A DNA stretch of 64,000 nucleotides from JAJFUI01 sp039698035 (GTDB lineage Bacteria; Planctomycetota; Planctomycetia; Pirellulales; Thermoguttaceae), in assembly GCA_039698035.1 (NCBI GenBank), contig JBDKSW010000009.1, positions 62,001-126,000 of the forward strand, given 5' to 3'. This document shows positions 40,852 through 49,927 of this stretch, piece by piece. Made by a program: the position numbers and the translations under genes. Below the pieces are notes generated by a model. It was not told the origin of the DNA. It made no database searches and saw only the letters and a program-made list of their open reading frames with translations. Position 1 is the first letter of the stretch. Each line of letters opens with the position of its first letter.

Positions 40852-42285
40852 CTAAACGTTGACGTTTGCCTCCGACGCGTTCTGACTGCGGTATCGCTCT
40901 CGTATTGGCGCGACCACCTCGGTCAGAAACTCATCGACCTGCTCCGGCGATCGGCCGACGAATTGCCTCGGATTCGTGACGGCCGTCAGATCGACCTTCG
41001 CAAAGGCCGGGTCGGCGGCCAACCGGTCCATCAGGTCGTTCCGACCGCCCTGCTCTTTCACGACGGCGGCCGCCGCCTGCGAGTGCCGGCGGATCTGTTC
41101 GTGCAGCGATTGCCGGTTGCCGCCAGCCGCAACGGCGGCCATCAGGATGTTCTCGGTCGCCATGAACGGCAATTCGGCTTCGAGATTCGCGGCAATCACC
41201 TTGGGATAGACGACCAAGCCGGCCGCGATGTTCTGGCACAAGATCAGCACGGCATCGATGGCAAGAAAGGCTTGCGGCAGAACGAGCCGGCGATTGGCGC
41301 TGTCGTCCAGCGTGCGCTCGAGCCACTGAACGGAGGCCGTCTGCGCCGCGCTCGATTCAAGACTCGTTGCGAATCGGGCCAGCGAGCAGATACGTTCGCA
41401 CCGCATCGGGTTGCGCTTGTAGGCCATCGCTGACGAGCCGATTTGCTCTTTCTCGAACGGCTCTTCGACCTCCTTGCGATGGGCCAGGAGCCGAACGTCG
41501 GTCGCCATCTTGTGCGCGCTCTGGGCGACTCCCGACAACGCGCCGAGCACCTGCGAGTCGATCTTCCGCGAGTAGGTTTGCCCGCTGATGGGATAGGATG
41601 CGTCGAAGCCGATTTTGCGGCACACCCGTTCTTCCAGCTCGCGGACCTTCTGGTGGTCGCCGTGGAACAGTTCGAGAAAGCTGGCCTGCGTGCCGGTCGT
41701 GCCCTTGCTGCCGAGCGCGCGGAGCCCGGTGGCTCGGTGTTCGAGGTCGGCCAGATCGATCGTGAAGTCGTGCGCCCAGAGACAGGCGCGACGCCCGACC
41801 GTCGTCGGCTGTGCCGGCTGGAAATGGGTGAAAGCCAGACACGGCAGGTCGCGGTGCTCGGCCGCGAATTGGCCTAGCAATTCGATGACGGCCGCCGTTC
41901 GCCGTGCGATCATTTGCAGCCCCTCGCGGAGCAGCAGCAGGTCGGTGTTGTCGGTCACGTAGCAACTGGTCGCGCCCAGATGAATGATGGGCATCGCTTC
42001 TGGGCACTGCTCGCCGTAGGCGTGGACGTGGGCCATCACGTCATGACGCAACCGGCGCTCGTGGCGGGCTGCCGCGTCGAAGTCGATGTCGTCCAGATGG
42101 CCGCGAAGTTGGTCAATCTGCCGCCGCGTGATGGGCAATCCCATCTCGGCCTCGGCTTCGGCCAACGCCAGCCAGAGCCGCCGCCAGGTGCTGAACTTTC
42201 GTTGTGGGCTCCAAAGCTCGCTCATTTCCGGCGAGGCATATCGAGCGACCAGCGGGTTGTCATACTGATTGAAAGTCTCAGCCAT
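40852..42285 (-). CDS. purB: Adenylosuccinate lyase
   Basis: A 477-aa enzyme of the fumarase/aspartase superfamily that acts twice in purine synthesis (SAICAR to AICAR; adenylosuccinate to AMP). Motifs: the N-terminal YDNPLVARYASPEM, HLGATSCYVTDN with the catalytic His region, FTHFQPAQPTTVGRR, and the superfamily signature GSSAMAYKRNPMRCE. Length is standard for the human/Bacteroides-like class. ATG 42285 gives MAETFNQYDNPL. It converges on flgM with a hairpin between them. Confidence 0.94.
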   Translation of the reverse strand: MAETFNQYDNPLVARYASPEMSELWSPQRKFSTWRRLWLALAEAEAEMGLPITRRQIDQLRGHLDDIDFDAAARHERRLRHDVMAHVHAYGEQCPEAMPIIHLGATSCYVTDNTDLLLLREGLQMIARRTAAVIELLGQFAAEHRDLPCLAFTHFQPAQPTTVGRRACLWAHDFTIDLADLEHRATGLRALGSKGTTGTQASFLELFHGDHQKVRELEERVCRKIGFDASYPISGQTYSRKIDSQVLGALSGVAQSAHKMATDVRLLAHRKEVEEPFEKEQIGSSAMAYKRNPMRCERICSLARFATSLESSAAQTASVQWLERTLDDSANRRLVLPQAFLAIDAVLILCQNIAAGLVVYPKVIAANLEAELPFMATENILMAAVAAGGNRQSLHEQIRRHSQAAAAVVKEQGGRNDLMDRLAADPAFAKVDLTAVTNPRQFVGRSPEQVDEFLTEVVAPIRERYRSQNASEANVNV

Positions 42286-42454
42286 GGGCGTTCCATCCCT
42301 CGTGCGTGTTATTGGGGCCTGTACGTCGGTTTGTACGCCGCCGCCGCCCGCCTGTCAACGCCTCGGCCGCCGCGTTTGACCTGGGGAACGCGACCCTCCG
42401 GAAATCGGGAAGCAGGGACGCAAGAGCGTCGGTCGGTATGGTCCTCACCAGGCC

Positions 42455-42471
42455 CTCTCCCAGAGGGAGAG
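42455..42471. repeat. Intergenic CTCTCCC...GGGAGAG hairpin repeat, copy 2
   Basis: CTCTCCC (42455-42461) and GGGAGAG (42465-42471) form a perfect 7-bp stem with a 3-base loop, preceded by CCTCACCAGGC. It lies in the roughly 300-base spacer between purB and the next minus-strand gene, which otherwise holds nothing I recognise. Confidence 0.55.
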
Positions 42472-42580
42472 AACAGGATTTCACTCTCGGCCGTGAGGGA
42501 GGCTGGGACTTGAGGTTGGGCAAACGCTCGCCAGAATTGCGTGGCGAACGGCGCTCCAAGTCGTTTTTCCGGCGGGCGGG

Positions 42581-43777
42581 CTACTCGACCGACGTGGCGG
42601 CCGGCTGCTGGGCGGCCGGTTTGCCAGGTTCATCCGTGGGGCGGAACTCGCGTTCGTCGTACGTGGCCAAGGCGTGCAGCGCGTGGCCGATCGAGATGAT
42701 TTCCTGGGTGGAAAGCATCGGCGTGTTCCACTGGTAATGCTCGGAGCCGAGCTGCGTGCTCAGATAGTTGATCGCGCCCACCATGCCGGGCTCTTCAAGC
42801 CGTCCTTGCGGCAGCGAGAGCGCGAGCCACTCGGCCATGCGGCTCGTCATGCGCAGTGGAGCGGCGGAGTCGTCGGCGGCGACTCGGGCGGCCGGGAAGT
42901 TTGGGCCCCAACTGCCGTCCGAATTTTGCCGCCGCAAGGCGAAACGCTCGAAGTCGGCCACGTATTTCCTTGCCCGTTCAAAATCGCCCGTGATTGGCCG
43001 GTTGTGTTTCGTTTGATGGGCCAGGGCGTAGCTCAGGCCGATCAGGCGGTTCATCGTGCGGTCGAACGAGGCGGCGGCCGGCTGATTCAGCTCTTCTTCC
43101 ACGATCCGCTCGATCGACCAGGTTTCGCCCAGGCTGTTCTTCCATTCCGACTGGTTCACGTAATAGCTGAGTCCGACGAGCGCGGAGGACAGATCGCCAC
43201 CCCTGCGGCAAGCGAGCTTCTCGGCCTCGACCAGATCGGCCACCTTGCGGACGGTTCGGCCGCTGAGGCGGACCGGGTACTCGGCCGGGACACGCGAGAA
43301 GGCCAACGTGGCCAGCAGTTCGCCGGGCCGATGCTGATAGCCGTAGCCGATCCGCGCGGCGAGATGGTTGTCGCTCTGCCCGATGATCTCGAAGCCGGCG
43401 CACGGATAGTTCCAGCAGAGGCAGGTGATGCCGTTGATATGTTGCCCCTCGGGACTTTCGAGGGCGACCTCGGTCGCACAGCCGAAGGCCAGGCATCGGC
43501 TCATGATTTCCGTCGGCACGTTGTCTCGCGTGTTGAACGGCTGTTGGGCATGGGCGGCCAGAAGGCCACGCACGCGGTCGCGGAGTTCGCTCAGTTCGGG
43601 CGAAAGCTGTCGTTTCGGCTTGGGAATGTCTTTGGCTTTCGCCGTCGTCTTGGAAGCGACGACCGGATTGTCTGCGCGGGCGATCGCATCGGCTCCGCGA
43701 GCGACGACGGCCGCCGACCATAGCAGGCCAACGGTTGCGATGCCAAGAGAAACGACTCGTCCGTGAAGCTGAACCAT
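42581..43777 (-). CDS. Secreted alpha-helical hypothetical protein
   Basis: A 398-aa protein with a signal peptide (hydrophobic about residues 8-27, then ARGAD). The body is mostly helical. It has a Cys/Trp cluster LAFGCAT...CLCWNYPCAG and repeated helix pairs ending in short motifs (RRQNSDGSWGPNF, ALHALATYDE) that recall alpha/alpha-barrel repeats of the prenyltransferase/squalene-cyclase class. The match is too weak for a name. ATG 43777 has GGAG nine bases upstream and is preferred over an ATG eight codons earlier. It lies 93 bases after the repeat-protein gene on the same strand; the two may work together outside the cytoplasm. Confidence 0.6.
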   Translation of the reverse strand: MVQLHGRVVSLGIATVGLLWSAAVVARGADAIARADNPVVASKTTAKAKDIPKPKRQLSPELSELRDRVRGLLAAHAQQPFNTRDNVPTEIMSRCLAFGCATEVALESPEGQHINGITCLCWNYPCAGFEIIGQSDNHLAARIGYGYQHRPGELLATLAFSRVPAEYPVRLSGRTVRKVADLVEAEKLACRRGGDLSSALVGLSYYVNQSEWKNSLGETWSIERIVEEELNQPAAASFDRTMNRLIGLSYALAHQTKHNRPITGDFERARKYVADFERFALRRQNSDGSWGPNFPAARVAADDSAAPLRMTSRMAEWLALSLPQGRLEEPGMVGAINYLSTQLGSEHYQWNTPMLSTQEIISIGHALHALATYDEREFRPTDEPGKPAAQQPAATSVE

Positions 43778-43870
43778 TTTAGCGATCTCCAGTAATGCCA
43801 AATCACTGCCCTGCCTTCTTGCGGTCCGGCCGCTTGGCCATGGTCGGACGCGATCACGCCGTTGCCTGCT

Positions 43871-46114
43871 TTACCGACCGGCCGTCGTGCGGGTCGGGAC
43901 CACGGTCACGGCGGGCGGAAGTTCGTCGCGTCGTGGACGGTCGATCAGAAATCCGCCTTCTTCACCGCGTTGGATATAGCAGTTGTTTTCGGCTTCGCAG
44001 CCGTATTTATCGTTCCCGCCGTAGTCGATCAGGAAGGCGAAATTGCCGCCGCATGCGGGCATGTCGTGGTAGGAAATACCGGAGGCGGCCAAGCCCTGGC
44101 CATAGCCTTCGTACACGTCATTGCCGTTGTAGTCAAAGAGAATGCCGAAGCCCATTTGGTGTGCGGTCCCTTGGGTGAGACCGCCCGTGGCCGTGTAGTG
44201 GTCGTTGCCGCCGAGGTCGCACAGAACGCCCATCGAGCAATCCCAGGCCATGCCGGTGCCCATGATGGTGCCTTCGTAGAGGTCATTGCCGCCGTCGTCG
44301 AACAGGAAGCCGAGCGCGTAGTGGCAGCCCCAGCCGCAGCCGAACCGTTGGAAGCTTGACTGCGCTCGTGCGCTGCCATCGTAGGCGGTCTTCGTGATGA
44401 GGCGTTTCGTGTTGCCGCCGAAGTCGCGGGCGAATCCCAAGCCGCACCAGTAGCCGCCGCCCTGCGACAGGTAGTCGAACTCGTAGGTGTTTTCGCCGCC
44501 GCCGTCCAGGATGACACCGACGCCGCCGTTGGCCACTTGGCGGATGCCGGCGCCGACGCCCTGGCCCCAGCCCTCGTAGCCGGGCGTTTCGGGATAGGAA
44601 TCTTGCCACATGCCGCCGCAATAATAGTGGTTGTTGCCGACAACGTTGTCGAGCAGGCCAAAGCCCAACGGGTGGCCGAAGCCCTGGGCCCACATGGCGG
44701 CGTGGTAGTTGTTCTGTCCGCCGCGGCCGATGAGGATGCCGACGCCACCGAGCGCTTGGCCTTGCACGCGACGCACGCCACGGTAGCGGTTCTTGGGACC
44801 GTAGTCGACCAAGATGCCGACGCCGGCGATGGCCGAGCCTTGAGCGACGTCCTGGGCTTCGTAGACGTTCTTGCCGCCGGCGTTGACCAGCATCGAGACG
44901 CCGAGCACGGCGCCGCCCTGGATGCCGGCCTCGCTGCCGCGGAAGACGTTTTGGCCATCCAAGTTGATGACTACGAGGACGGGCCGGTCGGGGCCGACCG
45001 TGCCCTCGAAATAGGCGTTGCCGCCGCCGAGGTCGATTACGGCCGCCACGTCGCGCATCTGGTCAAGCTGGTAGACGTTCCGTCCCTTGCCGCCGACGAT
45101 GATCGCGCCGGCAGGCGTTTCGATTCGCTGGACCACGGGCCCCGTGACGCCGCGCACGCTGACATTTCCATTGGCTGGCAGCGACTTGAGCTGTTCCAGC
45201 AACTGAGGGTCGGCCAGCGGCGCGAGCGCTTCGGCGGCCTGGTGCAGGGCCTCGCGATCCATCTTCTCGATCATGTCGCAAAGCTGTCGGCCCGTGCCGC
45301 GGTCGGTCAGCGTGTGGCCCACTTGGTTCTGCGTGCAAAAGACGGCGACCAAGTGCTCCTGCATCTGTTGAAGCTCTTGCTTTGTCAGGGGGGCCAACGC
45401 CGCGCCATAGGAGGCCTGAGCGCCGATCAACGCCTGCTTGACGATGTCCAATGCCTGGTCGGGCGAGGCAACGGCGGCCAGCTTGCGAGGCTTCCGCACG
45501 CCGGCGTCCATCTTGGCGGCGGCGATGGCCAACGCCTTGGGCAACCCCTCGCGTTGGTCACAGACGGCCAAGTGCAGTTCGCGTGTGAATCGCTCAGCCT
45601 CGGCCGGGGCAGCCAGCATGTTCCGCATCATCTGGTCGTACCAACGAAGGCGGCAGTTGCCGGCCAACTCGGAACCGGTGTACTTTCCTGCGGATGCGTT
45701 GACTTTTCCGATGGCGTAATTTTGAAAGCGGTAGAAGCGGTCGCCAACGCCGCGATTTCGGATGCCGGCGGAAATTTCGTCATTGAGCAGCTTCACCATG
45801 CCCGGGGCCAGCGGTTCGCCGACCGTCTGGATGCTGTCCTTACGGTCTTCGCGAGCGGACTGTTTTGGCTGGCTTGCCGCGTTGGGCGTTTCCTTCCGCT
45901 TCGACGCCTTCACCGCTTTGTCTGCCGTTTCGCTTGGATCAGCGGCCTTCTTCTTGCTACTGGCCTTGCCGCGCGCGTGCGTCGCGGCGGGGCCCTGCAC
46001 GTCGGGTGTCTCGTCATCCGCGAGGCAGAAGCCGCTCAGCGAGGCGGTGATCAGCAAGGTGGCGGCCCAGATGGTCCAGCGCCCGACAGACAACGAGAGC
46101 AAACGCGATGGCAT
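43871..46114 (-). CDS. Large secreted protein with Gly/Asn/Asp-rich repeats (predicted beta-solenoid)
   Basis: A 747-aa exported protein. Signal peptide to about residue 32, Lys/Ala-rich linker to about 95, then a helical domain (about 95-320; FYRFQNYAIGKVNASAGKYTG). From about 335 to 730 it consists of repeats of about 25-40 residues. Their core is I-L-x-D-x-G-G-x-N/D-x-Y followed by an aromatic/polar strand, a QG and an alternating G-x-G stretch (for example LIGRGGQNNYHAAMWAQGFG, LCDLGGNDHYTATGGLTQG). The pattern predicts a stacked beta-solenoid; the Asn/Asp ladders could bind calcium or carbohydrate. No catalytic site recognised. A good promoter and AGGAG ribosome site precede it. Confidence 0.68.
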   Translation of the reverse strand: MPSRLLSLSVGRWTIWAATLLITASLSGFCLADDETPDVQGPAATHARGKASSKKKAADPSETADKAVKASKRKETPNAASQPKQSAREDRKDSIQTVGEPLAPGMVKLLNDEISAGIRNRGVGDRFYRFQNYAIGKVNASAGKYTGSELAGNCRLRWYDQMMRNMLAAPAEAERFTRELHLAVCDQREGLPKALAIAAAKMDAGVRKPRKLAAVASPDQALDIVKQALIGAQASYGAALAPLTKQELQQMQEHLVAVFCTQNQVGHTLTDRGTGRQLCDMIEKMDREALHQAAEALAPLADPQLLEQLKSLPANGNVSVRGVTGPVVQRIETPAGAIIVGGKGRNVYQLDQMRDVAAVIDLGGGNAYFEGTVGPDRPVLVVINLDGQNVFRGSEAGIQGGAVLGVSMLVNAGGKNVYEAQDVAQGSAIAGVGILVDYGPKNRYRGVRRVQGQALGGVGILIGRGGQNNYHAAMWAQGFGHPLGFGLLDNVVGNNHYYCGGMWQDSYPETPGYEGWGQGVGAGIRQVANGGVGVILDGGGENTYEFDYLSQGGGYWCGLGFARDFGGNTKRLITKTAYDGSARAQSSFQRFGCGWGCHYALGFLFDDGGNDLYEGTIMGTGMAWDCSMGVLCDLGGNDHYTATGGLTQGTAHQMGFGILFDYNGNDVYEGYGQGLAASGISYHDMPACGGNFAFLIDYGGNDKYGCEAENNCYIQRGEEGGFLIDRPRRDELPPAVTVVPTRTTAGR

Positions 46115-46161
46115 CGAATGAATCTCCTACCAGTCCCCAGCGAGCGGCGTCAAGACGGGGT

Positions 46162-46190
46162 ATTCTAGAGAGGATTTGTGGGCCAGTCAA
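46162..46190 (-). promoter_or_regulatory. Sigma70-type promoter of the repeat-protein gene
   Basis: On the minus strand, TTGACT (46185-46190) and TAGAAT (46162-46167) are separated by exactly 17 bases. The predicted start of transcription is about 40 bases before ATG 46114, with AGGAG in between. This is the best promoter seen in the window. Confidence 0.7.
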
Positions 46191-46432
46191 TTACTGCGGT
46201 GCGACGGCGTGCGACGTGCATTACCGCCTGAATCGGCGCAGGTTTCGCCTTTCCTTGAGTCGCACGAAATGCGCCCCTCCACATTCGCCAAGCTCCACCA
46301 GCCATGCGCGGACGCAATAGCTTTCCGTTGCTGACGCCGCGTTGACTTCGGCGAGACGCGCGGCGTTGGTTTCGCACGCGAACGGACGCGGCTCAGCGAC
46401 CGCGTCTTGAATTGTCGCACAAGGCCTTGCTT
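46191..46432. other. Intergenic, nothing recognised
   Basis: Between the promoter of the repeat protein and the end of the RlmM-like gene I see no gene, RNA or repeat. Confidence 0.4.
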
Positions 46433-47539
46433 CTATGCCAGAAATGGCTTCCGGCGGAACGGTTTTTGCAGCGCGGCAACGCAAATCTCTTGCCGATTGT
46501 ATTGAAGCTGTCTGGCATGGACCGTGTTGAATCCCCAACCTCGGATGCGATCGAGGTATTCGGGAACTTGCTCGGAAAGCTCCCAGTGTGGCAGTTTCAA
46601 CGTCAACAGCAGTCCGCGAATGCTCACCTCGGGGTGGGTGACGATCGCCTCGACGGCGTCCAGCGTGTAATTCGGCGCGACATTCATGTCGGCCGTCAGC
46701 CAGCGAATCTTGCGAAACTCGCGGCGGCGAACCTGGGGACTTCGGAGACGCAGATGCGTGAATCGCGGGTGCGCCGCTACGGCCGGCGCCATCGCGGCCG
46801 GGTCGATGCCAAGCACCCAGCAGCCCCGGGCCAAGAGCGCTTGGCTGGCCCCGCCCGGCGCGCTGCCGATCTCGGCCACGCGAGCGCCTTGAATCATGGG
46901 GAGCTGCGACCAGCGCAAGCCTTCCTCCATTTTGAGCCACGCTCGGGAGACCGCATCCGGGGGCAGCGCGAGCGACATCAACCCGCCGGGATACCGCGAC
47001 GGGACGGAATGGACCTGATGCCAGCCGGCCCACCAATGGCCGTCGTCGAGCAGGACGCAATCGAGAACGGTGTCGCCTAGCCGCGCCGGCTGAATCGGAT
47101 CCGCAGCGTCCTTGGCGAGGCTTTGCGGACGAGGGCAATACTCGATCAGCGTCCGATGGGCCTCGATGGCCGCGTCGGTAAGGCCCGGTTCGTAGCCATG
47201 CAGGCCGGGCGCGAACCGGTCGCGTTGCCAACAGTGGACGCGCTGGACCGTCGTGCCGTCGCAGGCCTTCCAGGTTGCCGCGGCCAATTCCGCAAGCGAC
47301 GGGTTGGAAACGTCGCCGGCGCCCGTTGCACGGACTGCCCCCAGCGAGAAGCCGTAGGCCCTGGCAAACACCGATTCCAGGTCGAAGTCTGCGGCCAAGC
47401 CGTGCTCCGACGGCAACTTGAACGTCAGGAACCCCGGCCGCGAGAAGGCGAAGCGAAACTTGGGCCAGCGGCGAGCAAGCTCTTGCTTCACGGCCGACTC
47501 GGCGCCAATCTGACAGGTCACCAACAGAAAATCGGGCAT
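46433..47539 (-). CDS. RlmM-like rRNA 2'-O-ribose methyltransferase
   Basis: A 368-aa protein with an N-terminal THUMP-like region (about residues 1-180; LLVTCQIGAESAVKQEL) and an RrmJ/FtsJ-type SAM methyltransferase (about 195-365). The SAM motif is EIGSAPGGAS (223-232). The K-D-K-E catalytic tetrad of 2'-O-methyltransferases is recognisable: Lys203 (WLKMEEG), Asp284 (TADMN), Lys315 (LTLKLP), Glu351 (NRQEICV). E. coli RlmM, with this layout, methylates C2498 of 23S rRNA; the target here is inferred. It lies 63 bases after the exonuclease gene on the same strand. Confidence 0.8.
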   Translation of the reverse strand: MPDFLLVTCQIGAESAVKQELARRWPKFRFAFSRPGFLTFKLPSEHGLAADFDLESVFARAYGFSLGAVRATGAGDVSNPSLAELAAATWKACDGTTVQRVHCWQRDRFAPGLHGYEPGLTDAAIEAHRTLIEYCPRPQSLAKDAADPIQPARLGDTVLDCVLLDDGHWWAGWHQVHSVPSRYPGGLMSLALPPDAVSRAWLKMEEGLRWSQLPMIQGARVAEIGSAPGGASQALLARGCWVLGIDPAAMAPAVAAHPRFTHLRLRSPQVRRREFRKIRWLTADMNVAPNYTLDAVEAIVTHPEVSIRGLLLTLKLPHWELSEQVPEYLDRIRGWGFNTVHARQLQYNRQEICVAALQKPFRRKPFLA

Positions 47540-47602
47540 GCGCGATCCTTACTGCGTCCTACATTGTCAATGAACTTTGCCACGGCCAATCGGCCGGCAC
47601 GC

Positions 47603-48421
47603 CTAGTTCGTCCAGGGGTTCTTCCAGTCGCCCCAGTGGTCGAGATACAACCGGTAGGCCGGCGAGCCGTCGGCTCGGCTTTCGAGCCACAGCTTGGTTT
47701 CAGCAATCAGTTGTTGCTCGGCGTCGAGCGCGAGCTGGCCCAAGAGGACGCGGGTGCGGAGAAAGACGAAGTAGGTGTCGAGCACGTCGCAACGGCAGTA
47801 GTCGTTGATCTCGGCGAGCCGGCCCGCTTCAAAGATGTCCTGGACCATGTCGCCGTGAACGTCCATCTTGCCGGGCTTTCCAAGGATGCTGGCTGCCAGG
47901 TTCAGTCCGCCAGCCAAGCGGCATGCGCCGAAGTTCGTCAGCAACTCGCACAGGTCGATGTGGGCGGTCGTGTTGAAGCGATTTCGCGGCTGATCGTAGG
48001 ACGTCTTGCCGGCCGTCTGGAACCAGCCGGGAATGCTGATTCCATAGCGAAACGCCGAAAGTTCCAGCAGCGGCAAATCGAAACCGCGACCATTGAAGCT
48101 CACCAACGTTGGCCGGTGATACTTCTCCCAGCCGCGCCAGAAGTTCTCGGTCATCACGTGCGGCCGATACTGCGGGTCGTCCAGGACAACGATGTCTTCG
48201 AGTCGGAATTCGGCGGTGACCTTGCCGACCACCACCGAGACAGGCACCTGGAAGCTGTACGGGATGAAGTCGCTTTCGTACTTCTGCATCAACTCGTCCC
48301 GGTAGCGTCGAACGGCCTCGGTCGGTTCGAGCGACTGGCCGCCATAGCGCAGCTTGTTCACCAACGGCGCGTCGGCGACGCTTTCGACATCGAACACCAA
48401 GTAGCGGACGGCGTTGGTCAT
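47603..48421 (-). CDS. Predicted DEDD 3'-5' exonuclease (PolB-like)
   Basis: A 272-aa protein of the DnaQ/PolB-like exonuclease superfamily. The DEDD residues are visible: Asp11 and Glu13 in VFDVES, Asp115 in NGRGFDLPLL and an Asp in YCRCDVLDTYFVFLR (212 or 215), with the intervening HIDLCELL. Stand-alone proteins of this kind are annotated as predicted 3'-5' exonucleases of the PolB type; substrate (DNA or RNA) is unknown. It is followed by the RlmM-like gene and diverges from pepT. No polymerase domain is attached. Confidence 0.82.
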   Translation of the reverse strand: MTNAVRYLVFDVESVADAPLVNKLRYGGQSLEPTEAVRRYRDELMQKYESDFIPYSFQVPVSVVVGKVTAEFRLEDIVVLDDPQYRPHVMTENFWRGWEKYHRPTLVSFNGRGFDLPLLELSAFRYGISIPGWFQTAGKTSYDQPRNRFNTTAHIDLCELLTNFGACRLAGGLNLAASILGKPGKMDVHGDMVQDIFEAGRLAEINDYCRCDVLDTYFVFLRTRVLLGQLALDAEQQLIAETKLWLESRADGSPAYRLYLDHWGDWKNPWTN

Positions 48422-48600
48422 GGGAGGGACGAGACGTCAGAGGTCAGAAGTCGGCCGCCGCGGGGACAACCGCCGTGCGGCGTCGCAACGTCATCACGGT
48501 TTGGAGACAATTTTTCACTTCCCCTAGCCTACCAAAACGGATCGCTTTCGGGGAAGATAGGGAGTTGGGAAAATCTGCCGTCTGATTCGGAGCATGTTTC

Positions 48601-49848
48601 ATGAATCGAGATCGTCTTCTCCAGCGGTTTCTTCGTTACGTTCAAGTGGACACGACCGCCCGGCCTGATGCCGAGGAGTATCCGAGTTTCTCGGGCCAGC
48701 TTGACCTGGGGCGGTTGCTGGTCGAGGAACTTCGCCAATTGGGGCTCTCCGACGCGCGGCAAAACGAGCACGGGATCGTGATGGCCACCGTTCCGGCCAC
48801 AGTCCAACAGGTTGCGCCGACCATGGCCCTGTGCAGCCATCTCGACACGTCGCCCGAAACCAGCGGCACGGGCGTCAAGCCGCGGGTGATCGAGCGTTAC
48901 GCTGGCGGCGACATCACGTTGCCTGGCGACACGAGTCGCGTCATCCGCGTGGCCGACAACCCCGAGCTAACATCGCTTCATGGCCGGACGCTGATCACGT
49001 CCGACGGAACGACGCTGCTTGGCGCCGATGACAAGGCGGGCGTGGCCATCATCATGGAGACGGCCGCCTGGCTTGTCGAGCACCCGGAAGTTCAACACGG
49101 GCCGGTGCGCATCTGCTTCACCTGTGACGAAGAGATCGGTCGCGGCGTCGAGAAGCTGAACTTGGCCGAGATCGGCGCGGCGGTCTGTTACACGCTCGAC
49201 GGCCACGGCAGCGGCGAGATCGACGTCGAGACGTTCTCGGCCGATCGCGCGGTGGTCACGGTCGAAGGGATCAACATCCATCCGTCGATCGCAAAGGATC
49301 GGATGGTCAACGCCGTGCGCGTGGCGGCCGCTTTTATCGACCGTTTGCCGAGAGATGGCCTGTCGCCCGAGACGACCGCGAATCGCGAGGGCTTCTTGCA
49401 CCCGTACGAGCTGGTTAGCGGCGTCGCCGAAGCGAAAGTCAAAATTTTGCTCCGCGATTTCGATGCGGCCAAGTTGGCCGATCTGGCCGAGCGGCTGCGG
49501 CAGATTGCCGCCGTGACAATGGAGGCGTTCCCCGGATCGAAGATCGAAGTTCGGATCGAGCGGCAGTATCGCAACATGGCCGAAGGGTTGACCCGCGAGC
49601 CTCGGGCGGTGGCCTATGCCGAGGAGGCCCTGCGGCGTTTGGGCCGGGCCAGCAAGCGGACGATCGTGCGCGGCGGCACCGATGGCTCACGCCTGACGGA
49701 GCTTGGGCTGGCGACGCCCAACCTGTCGTGCGGCGGCCACACGCCCCACTCGCCCTTGGAATGGGCCTGCCTGGACCAGATGGTCGAATCGGCCGAGTGG
49801 CTTGTCTCGCTCGCCGAGGTGTGGGCCGAGGCCCCGGCACGCCGATAG
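48601..49848 (+). CDS. pepT: Tripeptide aminopeptidase (peptidase T)
   Basis: A 415-aa M20B zinc peptidase removing the N-terminal residue of tripeptides. Metal and catalytic residues: His80 and Asp82 (CSHLDTS), Asp143 (GADDKAG), catalytic Glu177 with Glu178 (CDEEIGRG), Asp200 (YTLDGHG) and the last His in the GGHTPHSPLEW block. FIDRLPRDGLSPETTANREGF is the PepT-specific dimerisation segment. Start ATG 48601; a weak AG-rich site lies upstream. Cytoplasmic, no signal peptide. It converges on the YhaM-like gene with a hairpin repeat in the gap. Confidence 0.93.
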   Translation: MNRDRLLQRFLRYVQVDTTARPDAEEYPSFSGQLDLGRLLVEELRQLGLSDARQNEHGIVMATVPATVQQVAPTMALCSHLDTSPETSGTGVKPRVIERYAGGDITLPGDTSRVIRVADNPELTSLHGRTLITSDGTTLLGADDKAGVAIIMETAAWLVEHPEVQHGPVRICFTCDEEIGRGVEKLNLAEIGAAVCYTLDGHGSGEIDVETFSADRAVVTVEGINIHPSIAKDRMVNAVRVAAAFIDRLPRDGLSPETTANREGFLHPYELVSGVAEAKVKILLRDFDAAKLADLAERLRQIAAVTMEAFPGSKIEVRIERQYRNMAEGLTREPRAVAYAEEALRRLGRASKRTIVRGGTDGSRLTELGLATPNLSCGGHTPHSPLEWACLDQMVESAEWLVSLAEVWAEAPARR

Positions 49849-49864
49849 TCGTTTGCCCGTGCCC

Positions 49865-49890
49865 CCCCTCGCCCAGTCGTGGGAGAGGGG
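49865..49890. repeat. Intergenic CCCCTC...GAGGGG hairpin repeat, copy 3
   Basis: CCCCTC (49865-49870) pairs with GAGGGG (49885-49890); the loop can pair further. It lies between the convergent ends of pepT and the YhaM-like gene, so it may double as a terminator. Confidence 0.55.
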
Positions 49891-49927
49891 CTGGCGGCGG
49901 CCCACATCGGCCGTCTCTGGCCCGCGA

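Noticed and set aside
44537..46168. A 543-codon plus-strand frame opposite the repeat protein
   Set aside because: Antisense shadow of a repetitive GC-rich gene; the promoter and ribosome site are on the minus strand.
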